43,936 bases of DNA from a candidate division KSB1 bacterium (GTDB lineage Bacteria > Zhuqueibacterota > Zhuqueibacteria > Oceanimicrobiales > Oceanimicrobiaceae): contig JADFPY010000007.1 in NCBI GenBank assembly GCA_022562085.1, positions 1-43,936 of the forward strand, read 5' to 3'. This document shows positions 7,681 through 16,223 of this stretch, piece by piece. Position 1 is the stretch's first letter, and each line of letters starts with the position of its first letter. The translations under genes were made by a program, and so were the position numbers. The notes beneath the pieces were generated by a model. It had not been told where the DNA came from. It saw only the letters and a list, made by a program, of their open reading frames with translations, and ran no database searches.

Positions 7681-9075
7681 ATGAATATTTTGTTAAATAT
7701 TAAGCGGTACTTTTTTATTTGCATTATCTTCTTGGTCGTCCTCGGAAACTGCTCAGAGAACAAAGATTCTCAAAATGCAGACTATCAACACGACTCGACT
7801 TACGTTTATATTTCTGATGAACAAAGTCCGGTTTTTTCTATTCAGATTGCTGCTTTGAGAGATAAAAATAATGCTGATCATTTAAGGGACGTACTCAGAA
7901 AATCCGAGTTGCCCGCTTACCTTTTATCCGATAGCACTTCATCCGGTGATTCATTTTTCAAAATAAGAATCGGTCCATATCGCACTGAATACCAAGCCGC
8001 ACGTGCTTTGAAAAACATAAATGAACTTGGATATGAAAAGGCTTTTATAACAACTGAGGGCTTGGCATCTGAGGATTCGTCCGAGGCAGACTTGGATGAG
8101 AAGACAGGAAAAATGCAGCTAACTTTCTCAAGAGAATGCAGTCATCCACAATGGTCTCCTAAAGGCAGGGAGATTGCTTTTTTTAAAAAAGAGAATGGCA
8201 TCGAGGGTCTTTATACCATTGGCACCGGCGGAGGTAACATTTCAAAAATTATCGAAAGTGAAGAAAAACGCACCATAACTACAAAGTTCTCCTGGGCACC
8301 AACTAGTGAGAATATCGCCTTTACTGCAATCGAAGTCAACAAAAATTGGGATCAAATTGAGAATCTGTTTCTGATCAACAAAAACGGTTCCGGGCTCAAG
8401 AGAATTGTAGACCAAACAGGCATGGCTTATAAAGTATCGGATCTTAAGTGGTCACCGGACAGCCGCAGAATTGCCATAAATGCAAATTATGGCAAGAGGG
8501 ATTCGTGGTCTGATTATTTTCAAACGGTCAAAATAGTGAACCTGGATGAACCTGACTCTTACCTAACCGAGTTAGTTGTTGTGGAGAGAATTAATTCTGT
8601 TTTAGGTTGGAAATCAAACGATGAACTTCTTTTTCTGGCAGCTTATGATGACATTGATGAACTCGGCTATGAAATATGGAGTTATCAGTTGAGTACACAA
8701 CACAGGAAAAGAATCTTTAGCCATCCGGTTGTGTCAGAATTTCGTGAAATCGCCTACTTAAGGAGTGAAAATTTGCTCATCTACACTTCAGCGTCCGCAG
8801 ACAAAATTACCACGATCAATCTGGATTCAGGTCAAGAAAACCTACTATTAGAGTCTCGAGTAATTGGAGCGAGTGGAATCTCAACAATTAATTTATCAGC
8901 GACAAACGACCTGTACTTTTTAAGCAATCATTCTCTGTTAAAATTTGATCAGAATCATCATCTCTTAATGAGTACGATAGAAATCAATGCAGAAAACTTT
9001 ACTCTTTCCCCGATCGGTAGTAAGATCTGTTTTGCAGAGAATGGCATGCTGTTTACTCAAAAAATAAGTTTCTAA
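7681..9075 (+). CDS. SPOR-domain lipoprotein with TolB-like beta-propeller
   Basis: A 464-residue envelope protein. A hydrophobic leader ends in VVLGNC (C24), a plausible but imperfect lipobox because asparagine at -1 is unusual. Residues about 50-123 form a SPOR domain (VFSIQIAALRDKNNADHLRD ... FFKIRIGPYRTEYQAARAL), a fold that binds peptidoglycan stripped of stem peptides. From about 138 on there are PD40/TolB-like propeller blades (HPQWSPKGREIAFF, FSWAPTSENIAFT, LKWSPDSRRIAIN), becoming degenerate towards the C-terminus. The likely role is a wall-associated scaffold; no catalytic residues are apparent. The ribosome-binding site is poor. The gene stands alone and ends at the strong terminator at 9168. 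The same propeller type occurs in the neighbouring 9261-12218 gene and in tolB. Confidence 0.8.
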   Translation: MNILLNIKRYFFICIIFLVVLGNCSENKDSQNADYQHDSTYVYISDEQSPVFSIQIAALRDKNNADHLRDVLRKSELPAYLLSDSTSSGDSFFKIRIGPYRTEYQAARALKNINELGYEKAFITTEGLASEDSSEADLDEKTGKMQLTFSRECSHPQWSPKGREIAFFKKENGIEGLYTIGTGGGNISKIIESEEKRTITTKFSWAPTSENIAFTAIEVNKNWDQIENLFLINKNGSGLKRIVDQTGMAYKVSDLKWSPDSRRIAINANYGKRDSWSDYFQTVKIVNLDEPDSYLTELVVVERINSVLGWKSNDELLFLAAYDDIDELGYEIWSYQLSTQHRKRIFSHPVVSEFREIAYLRSENLLIYTSASADKITTINLDSGQENLLLESRVIGASGISTINLSATNDLYFLSNHSLLKFDQNHHLLMSTIEINAENFTLSPIGSKICFAENGMLFTQKISF

Positions 9076-9167
9076 CCTCACACACTTCTTATAGCCTACC
9101 TCAATTAAACACTGCAATTTAAGACTAACTTGGATTTTGAAATTAACCTGACCCAATGGTTTTGAAT

Positions 9168-9201
9168 AGAAAAAGCCCGGCAGCTCAACCGGGCTTTTTC
9201 T
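9168..9201. terminator. Bidirectional rho-independent terminator
   Basis: A perfect 13-bp stem, AGAAAAAGCCCGG (9168-9180) and CCGGGCTTTTTCT (9189-9201), has an 8-base loop. A and T runs on the two sides let it end transcription from both convergent genes (7681-9075 plus and 9261-12218 minus). Confidence 0.93.
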
Positions 9202-9260
9202 AAAATCAAATGATACAAAAATAAACCTACGTTAGGCAGGATAAAAAATTCGGTAAACTC

Positions 9261-12218
9261 CTAAAAATCCAAGCCAATTGAAAAATGCGTGCCCGGCGCA
9301 TCTGTGCCTCTATTAATGCCATCAGCCGATTCTTTCTTTAATGGGAAGTCCCATCTCAGCACCAAGAGGCCGCCTAAATTAAACCTGAATCCGACTCCGT
9401 AGGATGTTAAAATGTTGTCTCTGCTGAATTTCCTAGTCACCGGGCTTCCATTGATAAAACCCTGAATTCCCCAGGCAGTGGCGGCGTCAAAAAACACGAG
9501 TCCGCTTAGAAAATCATATTGTATGGGTAAAAATGGCAACAATGGAAATCTAAGCTCAACATTCTGGTAGGCCATCCTCGTGCCTCGTAATGCCAGGTCA
9601 GCAAAATCGGTTCCTCTAAATGTAAACGGTCCACCGAGGAAAAACAGACGCTCATTTTCCCCTAGTGTAACGCCTGAAGATAACCGGTAGGCCAGCGAAA
9701 ACCTCGGTAAACTGATGGCGAAATATTTTCTGTAGTCAGCAAAAAGCAGGGAATATCGTAAATCGCCAAGATTTTGCTGTACCGAAAAGCGCGCTCTAGT
9801 TCCTGAGACCGGCGCGGCAATTCCCCAAAATGCGGTATCGCGAACCAGGGCAGCCTCGACGCTGGTAAAAATTGATGTGCCTGAAGCGGCTTGACTGGTT
9901 TCGCCTGTATTAAAATTAAAGTTTACTATATCCTCCGCAACAAAGTATAGATTTGAATTAAACTCAACTCGAGTAAAGGGTGAAAAAGGCCGTGAAACAC
10001 CAAGCCCGATTCCCCGAAATATTCTACTCCTGAACTCAGCCGTATTGGATGCAGTAAATACACCAAAATCATCTCTGAATTGAAACGCAGAAACAGCCCA
10101 CTGCAGCCGGCGAGCCTGGTTAAAATAGGTCGCAATAATAGTAGATTCCAGCGGGTCGCCATAAAGAGCTGCCTGAATGAGCAGGTTTTTGTCACCAAGC
10201 ATGTCACTGAATAAGAAAGCGGTTTGGCCGGCAAACCCAACATTGGTTGCAAATGCTCCGCCGCCGACAATTAGATCAGCAGTTAATTTAGATTTGTAAC
10301 CGGACAGTAAAAACTCGGAACTGTCTGGCAGGGGATATTCTCTATACTTGTCATTTACATCTTCCAAAGCATCCAGGACTGCAACTGCAATACCGCCATC
10401 TATTTTCTCTTTTTCGTATTCATCTTCATCAAGTGTATAAATATTCCAGCCTGCATCTGAAAAAGCACTAAAAGCAAGCCGTCCTGTTTCGGTAGCTATG
10501 GTGACGGCCGGGCTCTCAGTTACGATACCGGCTACGCCTGTAATAAAATTCGTTATGCGATATAAATCCCGCGTCTCCAAGTCCATTGAATAAACATTTG
10601 GAATGCCGTCCATATCGGAAATAAAGATTATTTCGTCGCCATTTTGATTCCAATTGGGGTTGATGTGATTGCCACCCGTTTGCGTCAAAAGGGTAATCTC
10701 ACCGGTTGCAATATCATAGAGAGCAATATTATACCCACCAAAAATCAAGCTGTCTATTTTTGTATCGGGGCCGATATCCGTCGTGAAGGCAATTTGTTTC
10801 CCGTCAGGAGACCATTGCGGGTGCAGGGCCGCATATCTATCATCGGTTATCTGCTTCAGGTCCTCTCCATCACTTGTTGCTATATAAAGATCTGAAATAC
10901 CGCCGCGAAGTCCCGAAAAAACCAGCCGATCGCCATTCGGAGACCAACTGGGCGCGGCCATGCCCGTTAAGTTATCAAAAGTTAATTTTTTGACTACTTT
11001 TCTACTTTCTGCATCGACGATATAAATTGCATCGGTCTTGCCCGATTTTGAGACAAAGGAAAATTGTTTGCCATCAGGAGACCAATTCATCGAGGTATTA
11101 AAATACCTCAATGATTCATAACTTGCGCTGGTTCCGCTGCGTACGATTTTATGGACTGTATCCTCTTCTTCCAAATCTTTGAGCAGCATATTTAATGCGA
11201 AGTCCTTGGAGCCAATGTAAGCCAGATCGGTTCCGTCGGGAGAAAGGGCCGGAACAATGCTGATGCTTTGACAATCCTGACAGGGGTCTGAAATTGGTGT
11301 GGCGACATCCCCCGGCTTTTTCAGAAGTACATTCTTCGGCAAGTAGCGGGTCCGGGCATCGTCTTGCCAGCGTTTTGATAATTCGACCAGGTCGAGTCCG
11401 GTATGAGCTTTATAAGCTCGATTTATGTCACCGGTTGCACGCGCCGTTTTAAAAATTCGTCCGACAACTTCCTTACCGTACCGCTCACCCACATAATACC
11501 AAATGGACTGTCCCATCCGGTAGACCCGAATATCGAAAACATAGGTCATTTCAGGAATAGATAAAAGTGTATTGTTCAAGACGCCATCCCGCATCCACAT
11601 TCGGGTTATGTTATCCATGCCCACGGACAGGTATTCCGCCATCCCCTCGATAAACCACAAAGGCGGATTAAACCGGCGGACAAGATCAGCCGGTCCATCA
11701 GAAAGCATGATATCAAACTGAAAAGCGTGAACCATCTCGTGAGTCAACACATGAATAAATTGGCCATAGGATCCGGTAATTGGCAGGATCATGCGGCCTT
11801 TTAGTGACTCGGTTATACCTTGTGTTCCTTCACTAATATAACTTCCAATAGCGTTCGTTTGTTGAAAATCGTTATGAGATGCATAGAGCAGAAGAGGAAT
11901 TTTCTTCTTAAATTTATAGTCGAGAATTTCGCTCAGGTATGCATAAGATCGCTCAGAAATTTCAGCGGCATCCAGAGCTGCCTGCCGTTCTTCTTCGTAA
12001 AAATAAATATCAAAATGCTCGGTCTTAATAATTGACCAATCAAACTTTTTGTAGTGAACCTTATTTTTTCCGAAACCAAAATAATCACCAAATTGTCCAT
12101 AGGCCTTGGACGAGATTAGTAAGAACGCAAGTACAGGCAATAACCGGAGAAAGTAAATCCACCCATCGATCCTTGAAATGGCATTCACTTTTAAATTCCG
12201 GGATATATTTGTTTGCAT
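9261..12218 (-). CDS. Outer-membrane protein: peptidase-MA-like domain, PD40 propeller and BamA-like barrel
   Basis: A 985-residue three-part protein. After a signal peptide ending near SSKAYGQ (about residue 42), residues 60-200 resemble gluzincin peptidases of the MA type. HEMVH at 160-164 is followed by WFIEGMAEY, with E191 as the probable third zinc ligand. Residues about 310-630 carry repeated PD40 blades (PALSPDGTDLAYIG, MNWSPDGKQFSFVS, PSWSPNGDRLVFSG, PQWSPDGKQIAFTT). From about 650 to the end the sequence alternates like an Omp85-type surface-antigen barrel (RLFFLGGPFTFRGTDF, FFDAATAW) and ends in phenylalanine, the usual outer-membrane sorting signal. AGGAGG lies 7 bases before the ATG. 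The protein probably sits in the outer membrane with the peptidase and propeller in the periplasm; its substrate is unknown. All zinc-site residues look intact. It is monocistronic, ending at the shared terminator. Confidence 0.85.
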   Translation of the reverse strand: MQTNISRNLKVNAISRIDGWIYFLRLLPVLAFLLISSKAYGQFGDYFGFGKNKVHYKKFDWSIIKTEHFDIYFYEEERQAALDAAEISERSYAYLSEILDYKFKKKIPLLLYASHNDFQQTNAIGSYISEGTQGITESLKGRMILPITGSYGQFIHVLTHEMVHAFQFDIMLSDGPADLVRRFNPPLWFIEGMAEYLSVGMDNITRMWMRDGVLNNTLLSIPEMTYVFDIRVYRMGQSIWYYVGERYGKEVVGRIFKTARATGDINRAYKAHTGLDLVELSKRWQDDARTRYLPKNVLLKKPGDVATPISDPCQDCQSISIVPALSPDGTDLAYIGSKDFALNMLLKDLEEEDTVHKIVRSGTSASYESLRYFNTSMNWSPDGKQFSFVSKSGKTDAIYIVDAESRKVVKKLTFDNLTGMAAPSWSPNGDRLVFSGLRGGISDLYIATSDGEDLKQITDDRYAALHPQWSPDGKQIAFTTDIGPDTKIDSLIFGGYNIALYDIATGEITLLTQTGGNHINPNWNQNGDEIIFISDMDGIPNVYSMDLETRDLYRITNFITGVAGIVTESPAVTIATETGRLAFSAFSDAGWNIYTLDEDEYEKEKIDGGIAVAVLDALEDVNDKYREYPLPDSSEFLLSGYKSKLTADLIVGGGAFATNVGFAGQTAFLFSDMLGDKNLLIQAALYGDPLESTIIATYFNQARRLQWAVSAFQFRDDFGVFTASNTAEFRSRIFRGIGLGVSRPFSPFTRVEFNSNLYFVAEDIVNFNFNTGETSQAASGTSIFTSVEAALVRDTAFWGIAAPVSGTRARFSVQQNLGDLRYSLLFADYRKYFAISLPRFSLAYRLSSGVTLGENERLFFLGGPFTFRGTDFADLALRGTRMAYQNVELRFPLLPFLPIQYDFLSGLVFFDAATAWGIQGFINGSPVTRKFSRDNILTSYGVGFRFNLGGLLVLRWDFPLKKESADGINRGTDAPGTHFSIGLDF

Positions 12219-12378
12219 CTTAAATCCTCCTTAAAATATTTGAAAAATTAATGTACTTCAAAAAAACTGATTAGTCCACTACTTTATTCCAAACTTACAA
12301 TCGAAATCCTGTCAAATATACCTGCCTATAATCAATTTTATTCCCATGGATGAGTTTTTCGCTAATGTTGCCGTCAAA

Positions 12379-12417
12379 AAAAGAAGTCGTTCGAAAAAAA
12401 TTCAAACGACTTCTTTT
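12379..12417. terminator. Hairpin terminator
   Basis: AAAAGAAGTCGTT (12379-12391) pairs perfectly with AACGACTTCTTTT (12405-12417) across a 13-base loop. It lies just past the end of the small minus-strand gene pair (12450-12868) and, in that direction, is followed by T residues. It therefore isolates that pair from the large gene downstream. Confidence 0.85.
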
Positions 12418-12449
12418 ACATTAAATGGAGGTACACACGAGACGCTCGC

Positions 12450-12650
12450 CTAAGCCGCTTTTTGGGTCAGATTTCCATATGGCTCCACGGATAATTGGCA
12501 ACCAAGAAATCCATCTGCTAAGTAAGTTGACAATCCTTCAATAAATTCAATGTGCCGTTTTTTGCGATCCGCATGCTTATTCATCATCTTCTCGATTTCC
12601 CTGCAAGGACTAGCATTCATTTCCCGGTGGCGGCTCTCATTTGCTTGCAT
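12450..12650 (-). CDS. Small hypothetical protein, 66 residues
   Basis: I do not recognise this protein. It has no signal peptide or membrane segment and is highly charged in the middle (CREIEKMMNKHADRKKRHIE), with two cysteines, one in NASPCRE and one in GFLGCQ. The start is well supported: GAGGAG lies 6 bases before the ATG at 12650, and the ribosome-binding site overlaps the stop of the upstream small gene (12662-12868), so the two are translated as a coupled pair. A terminator follows 33 bases after the stop. The codons look like those of its neighbours. Confidence 0.65.
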   Translation of the reverse strand: MQANESRHREMNASPCREIEKMMNKHADRKKRHIEFIEGLSTYLADGFLGCQLSVEPYGNLTQKAA

Positions 12651-12661
12651 GGCTGTCTCCT

Positions 12662-12868
12662 CTACGCTAAGGCAGGTTCAACTCGGTCCCGTCTTACTGG
12701 ATATTCAGATTTGAATTCATCAGCAAGACCCCCGGAAACCCAAAGCATGACCGCTTCTTGAAAAGTAATAGGCTCGACACTCTCATGTGACAGGCTTCTT
12801 CTGAAACTTTCGATTTCCATCAACTGCAGCGCCATATAATCTGATTGTTTAAATTTTTCCTCGTTCAT
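12662..12868 (-). CDS. Small hypothetical protein, 68 residues
   Basis: An unrecognised small soluble protein. The start at 12868 is chosen because GAGGTGG sits 5 bases upstream; a longer frame to 12928 has no such site. The sequence is acidic and probably helical (SDYMALQLMEIESFRRSLS, FQEAVMLWVSGGLADEF), without a signal peptide. It is the first gene of a two-gene unit with 12450-12650, 11 bases apart. A regulatory or adaptor role would be a guess. Confidence 0.65.
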   Translation of the reverse strand: MNEEKFKQSDYMALQLMEIESFRRSLSHESVEPITFQEAVMLWVSGGLADEFKSEYPVRRDRVEPALA

Positions 12869-13344
12869 GATAGCCACCTCAAATCTGATGGGTTTTATTT
12901 TCATTATAATTAACCTTTCAATTTTCATAAATCATTTCTGCAAAAAATATACCAACTAAATTAAAAAAAATCTATACACAAATTTTCTTCTAAGTCGCAA
13001 TTTTTCTTGAAGATGGCATAAGTTACCTGATTTACGGGATGGGTAATTTAAGTTCAGTTAGCAGACACTTCGTCCGAAAGTGGGCGATTTCTTTTCACTT
13101 TGAGACAAAAAGATATACTTTTTTACATGGTTGGTATAATGCAAAATAGAGATACTCTAATATTTTAATTATTTTTACTTTTTTGAGACAAAAAACTGGT
13201 AGAAATTGTCATTTAATATTAGATTATCATAACAACTATGAAAAAACGAAACTGATATGAATTCAATCAACCTCAATGTTTTGGCAGATTTTGATGACAA
13301 GCCTGGTGATTCCGCATGTCCATATAGTCCTTTTGATCCAGATT
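12869..13344. other. AT-rich intergenic region with a direct repeat
   Basis: No gene is seen in this stretch. It is very AT-rich and contains TTTGAGACAAAAA twice, at 13099-13111 and 13182-13194, both preceded by T-rich DNA. The two copies lie 83 bases apart in the same orientation, upstream of the CHAT remnant. They may be regulator sites of the lost CHAT-domain gene or a duplicated promoter region. No clear -35/-10 pair accompanies them. Confidence 0.45.
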
Positions 13345-13494
13345 AATTTTTTTGAAAACTGGTTGAATTTCGGACATGATAAAGCCGAAGCATTGCGTCA
13401 GGCCCAACTCAATATGATCAACCTGTTGAAAAATAATCCAATTTACGATTTCCCACATCCTTATTTTTGGGCAGCCGCAACGCTTACGGGCTCT
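13345..13494 (+). pseudogene. Remnant of a CHAT-domain (caspase-like) protein C-terminus
   Basis: About 50 codons read FFENWLNFGHDKAEALRQAQ, then HPYFWAAATLTGS, closely matching the end of CHAT domains (typically FY..LL.GK.KAEALRQAQL...HPYYWAPFVLIG). The frame upstream of 13345 (from 13276) has no resemblance to the family. The catalytic His and Cys region is missing, and the frame runs on into the end of the convergent M16 gene. It is therefore the tail of a lost gene. CHAT proteins are caspase-like proteases, often fused to TPR repeats and involved in defence or cell death. Confidence 0.7.
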
Positions 13495-13509
13495 ACTATT
13501 GAAGCAAGC

Positions 13510-16131
13510 CTAACTTTTTTTCCCACGAACCATCCCAACTGCATACCGATTCAAATCGAAGTATTTTCGAGCCACTTCTAAAATATTGTCTGCCGTCACT
13601 TTTTCGATCTTCGCTTTAAAACGCTCTACTTCTTCAAAGCCTTTGCCCAGCATTTCATTATGGGCGAATTGCACCATTTGTGCGCGGCAGGTTTCCAAAC
13701 CGATTTGATGAGTACCCGTGGTGTACTGAATCGACTGCTTCAATTCTTGCTCGGAAATGGGCTCAGTGATGAGTTTCTCAAATTCTTTAAGCAAACCGTT
13801 TTTTGCCTGCTCCTCATTTTGCGGCGAAGTCGCGATGTACGCCAGGAAAGCACCGCCATATAGTCTCGATACTAAAAAAGTAGACACCTGATAAGCTAAG
13901 CTCTGGCGGCTGCGCAGTTCTTCAAAAAATCGGCCGCCCAATCCGGATAACACATTTTGCAGTACGGTCAACGGGTAATAATCGTCGTTGGTATATCGAG
14001 GCCCTGAAAATCCTAAAACCAAAGCAGTCTGATTTTTGTCAAGGTTTTCGATGCACGATTCAATTTTAGATAGATTTTGTACTTTGGGAATCTCGAACGG
14101 ATTTTCTCTCGAATTGTCATTGCAAAGACGTTGTTCAAGCAATTTCTTAATTTTATCCGTATCCACATCCCCGACAACGCTCACCACGAGATTCTCCGGT
14201 AAAAAGTGACTCGCGTGCCAATCGAGGAGTTTTTCGCGATTAATGGCTGTCACGGTTTCTTCATGGCCTTGTGCAGGACATCCGTAAGGATGTCCTTGAA
14301 AAAGAACAGCATAAAACAACTGCATGGGATATCGAAACATGTCATCTTTGATTCGTAAAATTTGTGCGATTGTGTTCTCTTTTTCTTTACTTAATTCTTC
14401 CTCGGGAAAAGTAGGTTCAGTAAGGATGTCTGTAAAAACATCTAACCCCGAGTCAAAGTTTTTGGAAAGAATGCTCAGGGTCCCGCTGAGATAATCCGGA
14501 TCATTAGATAAAGAAATCCCGCCGCCGAGGCTCGCGATTTCGGTTGCAATTTGTGCTGCTGTGCGACTCCGGGTGCCCTTCAAGAGTGTGCGGGCGTTCA
14601 ACCCGGAGATGCCGGAAATTGCTTCAATTTCTCGTGACCGGCCGCCTTTCGCAAAAACCCCCATCGAGACAATCGGAACTTGATGGCTTTCTTTTATAAG
14701 CAACGTGAGTCCGTTTGAAAGTGTGTGGCGGGCAATTCCCTTCTCTCCGCTATTTGCAGAAATAATTTCAAAAAGCGCCGGCTTAAAAACAGGCTTTCTT
14801 TTTTCAGGAGGTTCGCTTCTCTTGCTGATGAAAAGATGCTGCCGAAGTTCACTTTCAATTTCGGCAGCACTTACTGGGTCCTGCTGAAACTGTTCCGGAA
14901 CATATTCCAGAAGACTGCAATTTTTAAGAGTTAAATATCTTTCAGCAACACGCCGAACATCCTCCCCAGTTACTTCGTAGAGTCGATTCAAATAGGTTTC
15001 AGCTAAACAAAAATCGCCCAATGCCTCATAACTTGCAAGAATACTCGCCTGCCCCGAGGCCGACTCCATGCTGAATACGAAGGTAGATTCCAGCAAATTC
15101 CGCGATTTGGTCAACTCCTCTTCCGTAACGAGGTGGGTGCATAATTTGGCGATTTCTGAAAATATTGCGGTCTCTGCTTCACGTAGTTTTTCCGGTTTGG
15201 CTGTTGCATCGATTACAAAAATTCCCAAATCTTTGAGAGAAAAGTTATAGGCAGAAATCGAATGAACCAGCTCTTTTTCCTCTTTAATCACCTGAAATAA
15301 CCGGGAACTACGACCGAGGCCAAGAATAAAGGCAAGAATTTCAAGAGCATAACTATCCTCGTGAAAAATTTCAGGTGTGTGAAAGCCTACCCTCAGATAA
15401 CCTTGCTGGACGTCTCCTTTGACAACACTGTACTTAAAATGACTTTGCTGTGGTTCAGGTGGAGATTCTTCCTTAACCAAACGTCCTCTTTCAAAATCAG
15501 TATATTTTTTTTCAATTTCAACCAGGACTTCATTTGTGTCGATGTCCCCGACAACCACCAAAATAATATTTTCCGGGCGGTACAAGTTTTTGTAAAAAGA
15601 GAGGAAATCATCTCGAGTGAATGCTCTTAACCCGTCTTCCATTCCGATTCGCCAACGCCGCATTCGATGCTTTTCAAAAGCGAGCTCGAACATCCTTTCC
15701 GTGGCAACTGCGGAAGGTGTATCCAGTTTTCGTTTCGCTTCCTGAATAACCACCTCAGTTTCTTTCTGCAATTCATCCGGATCGAAGATGGAATTCATAA
15801 GAGCATCCGCTTGAATATCCAGACCCTGAGCAAAGTTCCTGCCTGGTAAAACCGTGTAATAAAGCGTGTGATCGTAAATTGTGCTGGCGTTTAAATATCC
15901 ACCTAAGGATTTGGTTTCGCGGGCAATTTGCCCGACACCTCTCTTCTTCGTACCTTTAAAAAACATGTGTTCAATGAGATGGGAGATCCCGGCCAGGCGA
16001 TCCGATTCATTAAAATAGCCTGCTTTCACGTAAGAAAAAATAGCGGCAACCGGAGCATTGTGATTTTCCTTGATGAGCACGGTTAGACCATTATTGAGGA
16101 CGATTTTTTTGACGCCTGTACTTAGCTTCAA
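13510..16131 (-). CDS. M16 zinc peptidase, two-domain, no obvious signal peptide
   Basis: A protein of about 873 residues with two tandem M16 repeats, like processing peptidase and PqqL relatives. The first half has the inverted zinc motif HLIEH (H51, E54, H55) and a third ligand, E131, in VVIQEAKRK. The second half (about residue 470 on, SNGLTLLIKESHQVPIVSM) lacks HxxEH and ends each subunit with YQVSTFLVSRLYGG, so it is the usual non-catalytic partner domain. The start is uncertain. There is no ATG. A TTG at 16131 with weak GAAG upstream gives LKLSTGVKKIVLNNGLTVL, a normal M16 opening. The only longer option, TTG at 16167, lies inside the terminator hairpin of the preceding gene. No export signal is seen, so the enzyme may be cytoplasmic, unlike the other M16 at 31366. 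Confidence 0.88.
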   Translation of the reverse strand: MKLSTGVKKIVLNNGLTVLIKENHNAPVAAIFSYVKAGYFNESDRLAGISHLIEHMFFKGTKKRGVGQIARETKSLGGYLNASTIYDHTLYYTVLPGRNFAQGLDIQADALMNSIFDPDELQKETEVVIQEAKRKLDTPSAVATERMFELAFEKHRMRRWRIGMEDGLRAFTRDDFLSFYKNLYRPENIILVVVGDIDTNEVLVEIEKKYTDFERGRLVKEESPPEPQQSHFKYSVVKGDVQQGYLRVGFHTPEIFHEDSYALEILAFILGLGRSSRLFQVIKEEKELVHSISAYNFSLKDLGIFVIDATAKPEKLREAETAIFSEIAKLCTHLVTEEELTKSRNLLESTFVFSMESASGQASILASYEALGDFCLAETYLNRLYEVTGEDVRRVAERYLTLKNCSLLEYVPEQFQQDPVSAAEIESELRQHLFISKRSEPPEKRKPVFKPALFEIISANSGEKGIARHTLSNGLTLLIKESHQVPIVSMGVFAKGGRSREIEAISGISGLNARTLLKGTRSRTAAQIATEIASLGGGISLSNDPDYLSGTLSILSKNFDSGLDVFTDILTEPTFPEEELSKEKENTIAQILRIKDDMFRYPMQLFYAVLFQGHPYGCPAQGHEETVTAINREKLLDWHASHFLPENLVVSVVGDVDTDKIKKLLEQRLCNDNSRENPFEIPKVQNLSKIESCIENLDKNQTALVLGFSGPRYTNDDYYPLTVLQNVLSGLGGRFFEELRSRQSLAYQVSTFLVSRLYGGAFLAYIATSPQNEEQAKNGLLKEFEKLITEPISEQELKQSIQYTTGTHQIGLETCRAQMVQFAHNEMLGKGFEEVERFKAKIEKVTADNILEVARKYFDLNRYAVGMVRGKKS

Positions 16132-16150
16132 GATAGCTTCACAATCAAAT

Positions 16151-16178
16151 AAAAAAAGCGCACCCAAGAAGATGCGCT
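16151..16178 (-). terminator. Terminator of the lytic transglycosylase gene
   Basis: On the minus strand AGCGCA, a 10-base loop and TGCGCT are followed by seven T residues in all. It lies between the MltD-like gene and the M16 gene, 20 bases ahead of the chosen M16 start, so the M16 gene needs its own promoter or read-through. Confidence 0.75.
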
Positions 16179-16223
16179 AATGTGAAATGAAAATACAATT
16201 TCAGATTCAAAAGTAAGAATGCC

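Noticed and set aside
13129-13142. GG-N10-GC resembling a sigma-54 promoter
   Set aside because: Only the minimal GG and GC match; the rest of the consensus (TGGCAC, TTGC) is poor and no activator or target gene is present.
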